From positions 1 through 20,997 of the IMG/VR virus record IMGVR_UViG_3300040801_001112: DNA of 20,997 bases. One strand, given 5' to 3'. Below, one piece after another: positions 17,369 to 20,997 of the stretch (its first letter is position 1; every line of letters begins with the position of its first letter). The DNA comes from a virus. The notes beneath the pieces were generated by a model that saw only the letters and a program-made list of their open reading frames with translations, made no database searches and had not been told where the DNA came from. Position numbers and translations under genes: made by a program.

Positions 17369-20026
17369 TTAGGTCCAGAGGTGGATTTCTTCTGGGGCTT
17401 GCAGGTGCTCTGGCAAATCCAGAAGCCCATCATTCTCAGGCCATGTCTGTTCAGGAAGCTCAAAGTCCATCTCTTCGGCATGCAGGTCAAAATTGTAATC
17501 GTCTGCAAGATTCAGAGTCTCCATCTCAAACACCTTGGACCCGTTCATACCAAACGATACGTCCGCAACCATTGGCACCTTCATTTTGATGTTGAACCAC
17601 TCTTGGATCGGATTGGACTCCATGTAGTACTTCAGCATCTTCGCCCCCCACTCGACATGCTGCGCAGGTACCCATGCATAGATCGCGTCATGGACAAACC
17701 CGACCGGCTTCAGGAACCGTGGATCGATTTGCTGGGTGATACGCGCCAAAGACATTACACCTAGGCTGGAAGCGAACTCCTGCACCGGTGAGTTGATCGC
17801 TTGCCGCAGCGCTCCCTGCTGGATGTAGTCCGTGTCTGAGTAGACTGTGGGGAGGTGCCGTACGCGCCCGTCATAGCTCCGTACGTAGCCTTTCTGCATG
17901 GCGAACTCCCGCATAGCGTTGTGCCATGGACCGAGCCGTGAGTAGGTCTGGAAGAACCTCTCGCGTATCGCCTGTGCTTCCTGTTCGGTAAACTCCACGC
18001 CGTACTGCGTCTTTGCGTAGGATACGAATTTCTTCCACCACATTCCGTAGAGAAACCCGAAGTTCACGGCCTTCGCTTTAAATCGCGCGAGGCTACGAGC
18101 GTCAGGCTCAAGCTGGCCGAACTCGCGCTCGGTACAACCCATGACGATGCAGGCTGTTCGTGTGTGGATATCACCGTTGTTACGGTAGATATTGATCATC
18201 GTAGGATCGTTTGACATGTCCGCCGCGATGCGCAGTTCTGCCTGAGACAAGTCAGCTTCCAGCTGTACGTATCCCGGCGGCGGCACGAATATCTTTCTGT
18301 AGGCTTTAGCCGCCGCCCCACGCTTAGGAAAATTCTGGCCGTTCGGATCGCGTGAACTGGTGCGCCCTGTAACAGCCTGAGACAGCGAATAGATCGGGTA
18401 GATGCGCCCCTCGTGCATGTAGTTGTCGCGGAACTTGATCACGTTCGCATCTAAGATTCGCTTATTCTTGATGTACTCCGCTAGCTCAAAAGTAAACGGG
18501 CATTCCTCAAAGAAGAACGGCAGATGGTCTTTGGTGCTGGTGCTTGGCACGCGGTACTGCGGTTCTAGATTCTCTGTGCTTTTTGTAAACACTCTCGGGC
18601 GTAAACGGAATCCGTCTTTGTGCGAAAACAGTATCGCCTGTACGAACGCAGCCCTGCCGAACGACAGCCCATTCATTGGTTTCTTTAAGTCCAAGAACTC
18701 TCTGGTGATGGTGGTGGGTACCTGCTCTATCAGCGTTTGATAGTCAGTCTCTACCTGCTCCGTCAGCACCTCTTGGAACTCGTCAAGTGAGTCCTCATCG
18801 ATGAGCATGCCGTCAGTCTCAAACGACAGGAAGGCGTTAAGCCCCGGCATCGACACCATGCGATAGCTGTTCCATAGAACGGGGTCTTTCTCCAGCTCCT
18901 TCTTCAACGTGTAGTACAGGCGTAGAGACGCGTCTGTATCTCCGCAGCCGTAGCCTACGACTCGATCTAGCGGCACCTCCCGCATATTCGACTTGTCTAT
19001 CTCCGCGTTGAACTGGTCTGCGTATCCTGCCATCTCAGGTACGTAAATCTTGATGGCCGTATCAAGGTCTTTGTTCTGGAGATTCTCGTTTAGACACGCG
19101 AGCATCATCAGCGTGTCATTGCCCATGCGAAAATGTATACCGAGTTTCTTTAGCACCCATGATGCGTCGAACTTCAGATTGTGACCGACGATGTTTCGGT
19201 GCTTTTGACAGAGTAGCTCTCGTAGCTGCTGCTTAATTTTTTTGCGCTTACGTAGAGGCATCGGCCTGTCAGGATGATCCCACGATAGTAGGTATCCGCT
19301 GCCCACCTCTGGGGAGAACTGCATCGTCAGTAGCTCGCAGTCTTTATCGTACGGGTGCAGCCCCTGCGTCTCGACATCGAAGGCCAAATCTTCAGGGTCC
19401 ATGTCGATAAGGAACTGCAGGTCATCGATCAGCTCATAGTTACCGGCCCTGTCTTCCTCGACAGCGTTCATGTCATATTCGAAGCCCTCCATCCTAGCCA
19501 GCGCCTCAAGGTCTGACTTCAGGAAAGCGAGGTTCTGCGGGTACTGGTTAGCAAGCACTGGGTCCTGCATGGCGAGTATCTGGGCGTTGAACTCTTCGCT
19601 CCAGTTTAGTACGCCGCGCACCTTGGTGATCTTAACCGCACGGCCATAGACCTGCTTAGCCGCCTCTTTCCCTAACGGTATAATCACCTCTGGCTTCGCT
19701 TGGTTAATTACGTTGACTAGATGGTGTCGGCAGCGCGTCTCAATCTCTTTGCGCTGTGCTGCAGGGTACTTGGTTTCATCGTAATCACAGCGTACGGAGT
19801 TGGCCCATGCAAAGTCCTTGTCCGTGAAGCCCGCCTTCCTTGCGTATTTGGTCAGCGTCTCCATCGCCTTTGGAGGTAGTATCCTGTCATTGCGTAAGCT
19901 GTCCGTAGAGGGCTGCTTGCCGACGATCAGGAAAGGTCTGTTCTTGCCCAGCTTAGCCTTGCTCTTGCGCCTACAGCTAATTATCGGGCACCCATCACAT
20001 GGGTTCTCGGGATCGATGTCACTCAT
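17369..20026 (-). CDS. polA: DNA polymerase I-family (family A) with N-terminal UDG-like domain
   Basis: 885 aa from ATG 20026, overlapping the helicase stop by 8 nt (ATGAGTGA); an ATG at 20068 (MARTANPTQ) is an alternative. Residues 1-180: family-4 uracil-glycosylase-like domain with Cys10, Cys13, Cys80 and Cys99 placed for a 4Fe-4S cluster, IPLGKEAAKQV and a closing FLKSDLEAL. Residues 205-375: 3'-5' exonuclease with Asp217/Glu219 (FDVETQ), Asn283/Asp287 and Tyr359/Asp363. Residues 400-835: polymerase; motif A DLSQAELR (Asp592), motif B Arg648-x3-Lys652-x3-Phe656-x3-Tyr660, motif C His779-Asp780-Ala781. The last 50 residues are acidic. It is the replicative polymerase of the phage. Phe656 fits normal dNTP preference. 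Motif C has Ala where Glu883 of E. coli Pol I stands. No 5'-nuclease domain. In a run with the helicase. Confidence 0.95.
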   Translation of the reverse strand: MSDIDPENPCDGCPIISCRRKSKAKLGKNRPFLIVGKQPSTDSLRNDRILPPKAMETLTKYARKAGFTDKDFAWANSVRCDYDETKYPAAQRKEIETRCRHHLVNVINQAKPEVIIPLGKEAAKQVYGRAVKITKVRGVLNWSEEFNAQILAMQDPVLANQYPQNLAFLKSDLEALARMEGFEYDMNAVEEDRAGNYELIDDLQFLIDMDPEDLAFDVETQGLHPYDKDCELLTMQFSPEVGSGYLLSWDHPDRPMPLRKRKKIKQQLRELLCQKHRNIVGHNLKFDASWVLKKLGIHFRMGNDTLMMLACLNENLQNKDLDTAIKIYVPEMAGYADQFNAEIDKSNMREVPLDRVVGYGCGDTDASLRLYYTLKKELEKDPVLWNSYRMVSMPGLNAFLSFETDGMLIDEDSLDEFQEVLTEQVETDYQTLIEQVPTTITREFLDLKKPMNGLSFGRAAFVQAILFSHKDGFRLRPRVFTKSTENLEPQYRVPSTSTKDHLPFFFEECPFTFELAEYIKNKRILDANVIKFRDNYMHEGRIYPIYSLSQAVTGRTSSRDPNGQNFPKRGAAAKAYRKIFVPPPGYVQLEADLSQAELRIAADMSNDPTMINIYRNNGDIHTRTACIVMGCTEREFGQLEPDARSLARFKAKAVNFGFLYGMWWKKFVSYAKTQYGVEFTEQEAQAIRERFFQTYSRLGPWHNAMREFAMQKGYVRSYDGRVRHLPTVYSDTDYIQQGALRQAINSPVQEFASSLGVMSLARITQQIDPRFLKPVGFVHDAIYAWVPAQHVEWGAKMLKYYMESNPIQEWFNIKMKVPMVADVSFGMNGSKVFEMETLNLADDYNFDLHAEEMDFELPEQTWPENDGLLDLPEHLQAPEEIHLWT

Positions 20027-20997
20027 GAGGCATTGTGAATCCTGTGTTGGGTTCGCCGTCCTCGCCATCAGTATCTTCGATGGGTCGGTCTCGTGTCCCG
20101 AACATAAGCTCTTGCGTCTCACGCGGGCACTGCTCAAAACTCAACGGCGAAAACTTGAAATCGATTGCGAACTTTGTGTACTCGCCCTCACGTCCTTTCA
20201 GCGTTTCAATCACACGCTTGTCTGGACGCGGTGACCTTTCGTTGGGTGGCATCTTTACGGCTATCACCAGCGAGGCGTGCTGTCCGATAGCATCGCTGAA
20301 ACCGATCTGCTCAAGACCTCCTCCTTTGCCTCCCTTTCCTGCATCTCTGCTGAACTGGCTGGTAGCGATGATTGGCCTGTTTCTCTGGATAGCCATTTTC
20401 TTTAGCTCGTCAGCAATGTATCCCACCTTGCTGATGCGGTCAGTTCTCGACGGCGCGTTGCTAGGCTCCATGATGTACATACCATCGATGTAAACCACAT
20501 CCGGAGAAAGCTCTTGTATCAGGATGTCTATCTCCTCAGGCTTCTTACCTTTGAAGTTACCCGCGTACATCATGAACCGGTTATCGTCTTCCATCTCCTC
20601 CATCACTTCTCTAACGCGGTTCCAGTGCCTAGTCGATAGGCGTCCTCTTCTCAGAAGGGCTGGGTTTACCCCGGCGCGTTGTGCGTAGAAGCGGTAGGCG
20701 ACTTGCCGCAGCGTCATCTCCATCGATACCAGCAGTACTTTCTTGCCCGACATCCATGCCAGTCTGGCCATGTGGATCAGAAGGTGAGTGTTATGGGTTA
20801 CCGTGAAATCCCAAAGGCAATATAAGCTGTCTCCGTCGAGGGTTATACCGAAGTAATCTCCTTCTCCTTCACTTTCGAGCAGGAACCCTGTAGCAAGTTC
20901 GTTGTACTTGTTTTCCCTGTGAGAAGAGTGCGCTTGTTTACGCCGTATTATCGTAGGTATGTCGTGCACTCGGCCATAATTAAACAGCCGATAATAC
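20019..20997 (-). CDS. dnaB: DnaB-like replicative helicase, C-terminal part, interrupted by an intein (partial)
   Basis: The frame is open to the right edge; the gene's 5' part lies outside. The visible extein starts at Thr (codon 20787-20789) and covers the RecA-like ATPase after the P-loop: THLLIHMARLAWMSGKKVLLVSMEM (helix and strand after Walker A), Walker B VVYIDGMYIM, PIIATSQFSRDAG (sensor Gln), and IGFSDAIGQHASLVIAV. Thr follows His-Asn of the intein, so Walker A is split as GK|T. DnaB-type helicases unwind DNA at the fork and load primase. The C-terminus (PNTGFTMPHE) is short and lies over the polymerase start. A UvsX- or Sak4-like ATPase is less likely because of the SMEM and QFSR motifs. 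Confidence 0.88.
   Translation of the reverse strand, partial: YYRLFNYGRVHDIPTIIRRKQAHSSHRENKYNELATGFLLESEGEGDYFGITLDGDSLYCLWDFTVTHNTHLLIHMARLAWMSGKKVLLVSMEMTLRQVAYRFYAQRAGVNPALLRRGRLSTRHWNRVREVMEEMEDDNRFMMYAGNFKGKKPEEIDILIQELSPDVVYIDGMYIMEPSNAPSRTDRISKVGYIADELKKMAIQRNRPIIATSQFSRDAGKGGKGGGLEQIGFSDAIGQHASLVIAVKMPPNERSPRPDKRVIETLKGREGEYTKFAIDFKFSPLSFEQCPRETQELMFGTRDRPIEDTDGEDGEPNTGFTMPHE
20790..20997 (-). other. Intein C-terminal splicing region inside the DnaB-like helicase (partial)
   Basis: Reads through from the edge: YYRLFNYGRVHDIPTI, then TGFLLESEGEGDYFGITLDG and DSLYCLWDFTVTHN. This is intein block F (GDYFGITLDGDS-like), followed by block G with DFTVTHN, ending in the His-Asn pair that cyclises. 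The +1 residue is Thr, a valid nucleophile. Upstream parts (Cys1, any endonuclease) are outside the window. The usual Gly before Asp in block F/G is Trp here. Confidence 0.93.

Overview
The window is a stretch of a tailed double-stranded DNA bacteriophage genome, probably lytic. Every supported gene lies on the minus strand, so transcription runs from the right edge to the left edge. Genes are packed with 1-8 nt stop/start overlaps (TAATG, GTGA, ATGA) and mostly good Shine-Dalgarno (SD) sequences, and base composition looks balanced. A host cannot be named from the sequence. The best promoter (TTGACA, 17 bp, TAATAT) and the purine-rich SDs fit a bacterium with a conventional sigma-70-like factor.

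Reading in transcription order: (1) 20997-17369, a DnaB-like replicative helicase broken by an intein, then a family-A DNA polymerase with an N-terminal uracil-glycosylase-like domain and a 3'-5' exonuclease. (2) A short promoter-like gap at 17311-17368, then a run of small, mostly unrecognised genes (17310-13333) with a DUF6378-like protein, several zinc-ribbon-like proteins, a tiny membrane protein, a thermonuclease-type nuclease and a DUF551-like protein. (3) 13336-5607, a replication/recombination block: CHC2/TOPRIM primase, C2H2 zinc-finger protein, ssDNA-binding-like protein with a mixed acidic/basic tail, UvsW/XPB-like helicase, MerR-type HTH protein, RecA-like recombinase, Hjc/RecU-like nuclease, Cas4/RecB-type Fe-S nuclease and RuvC-like resolvase. 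(4) 5606-4271, a self-contained unit with a near-consensus promoter, one histone-H1-like gene and an intrinsic terminator. (5) 4254-1, two ParB-like proteins (one fused to a methyltransferase), a CmoA-like methyltransferase, a small-terminase-like protein, and the start of the large terminase, which an intein also interrupts.

Functionally the block encodes much of a phage replisome (helicase, primase, polymerase, SSB-like protein), a recombination set (RecA, UvsW-like helicase and three nucleases able to act on branched DNA or ends), and the start of the packaging motor. The most notable points are two inteins caught at the two window edges, both in P-loop ATPases at or inside the Walker A motif; a CmoA-like enzyme beside ParB/methyltransferase genes; an 18-bp element (16/18 identical) shared by two promoter-like gaps; a monocistronic H1-like unit; and a 208-nt out-of-frame gene overlap supported by a strong SD. 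No tRNA, rRNA, CRISPR array, integrase or insertion sequence was seen.
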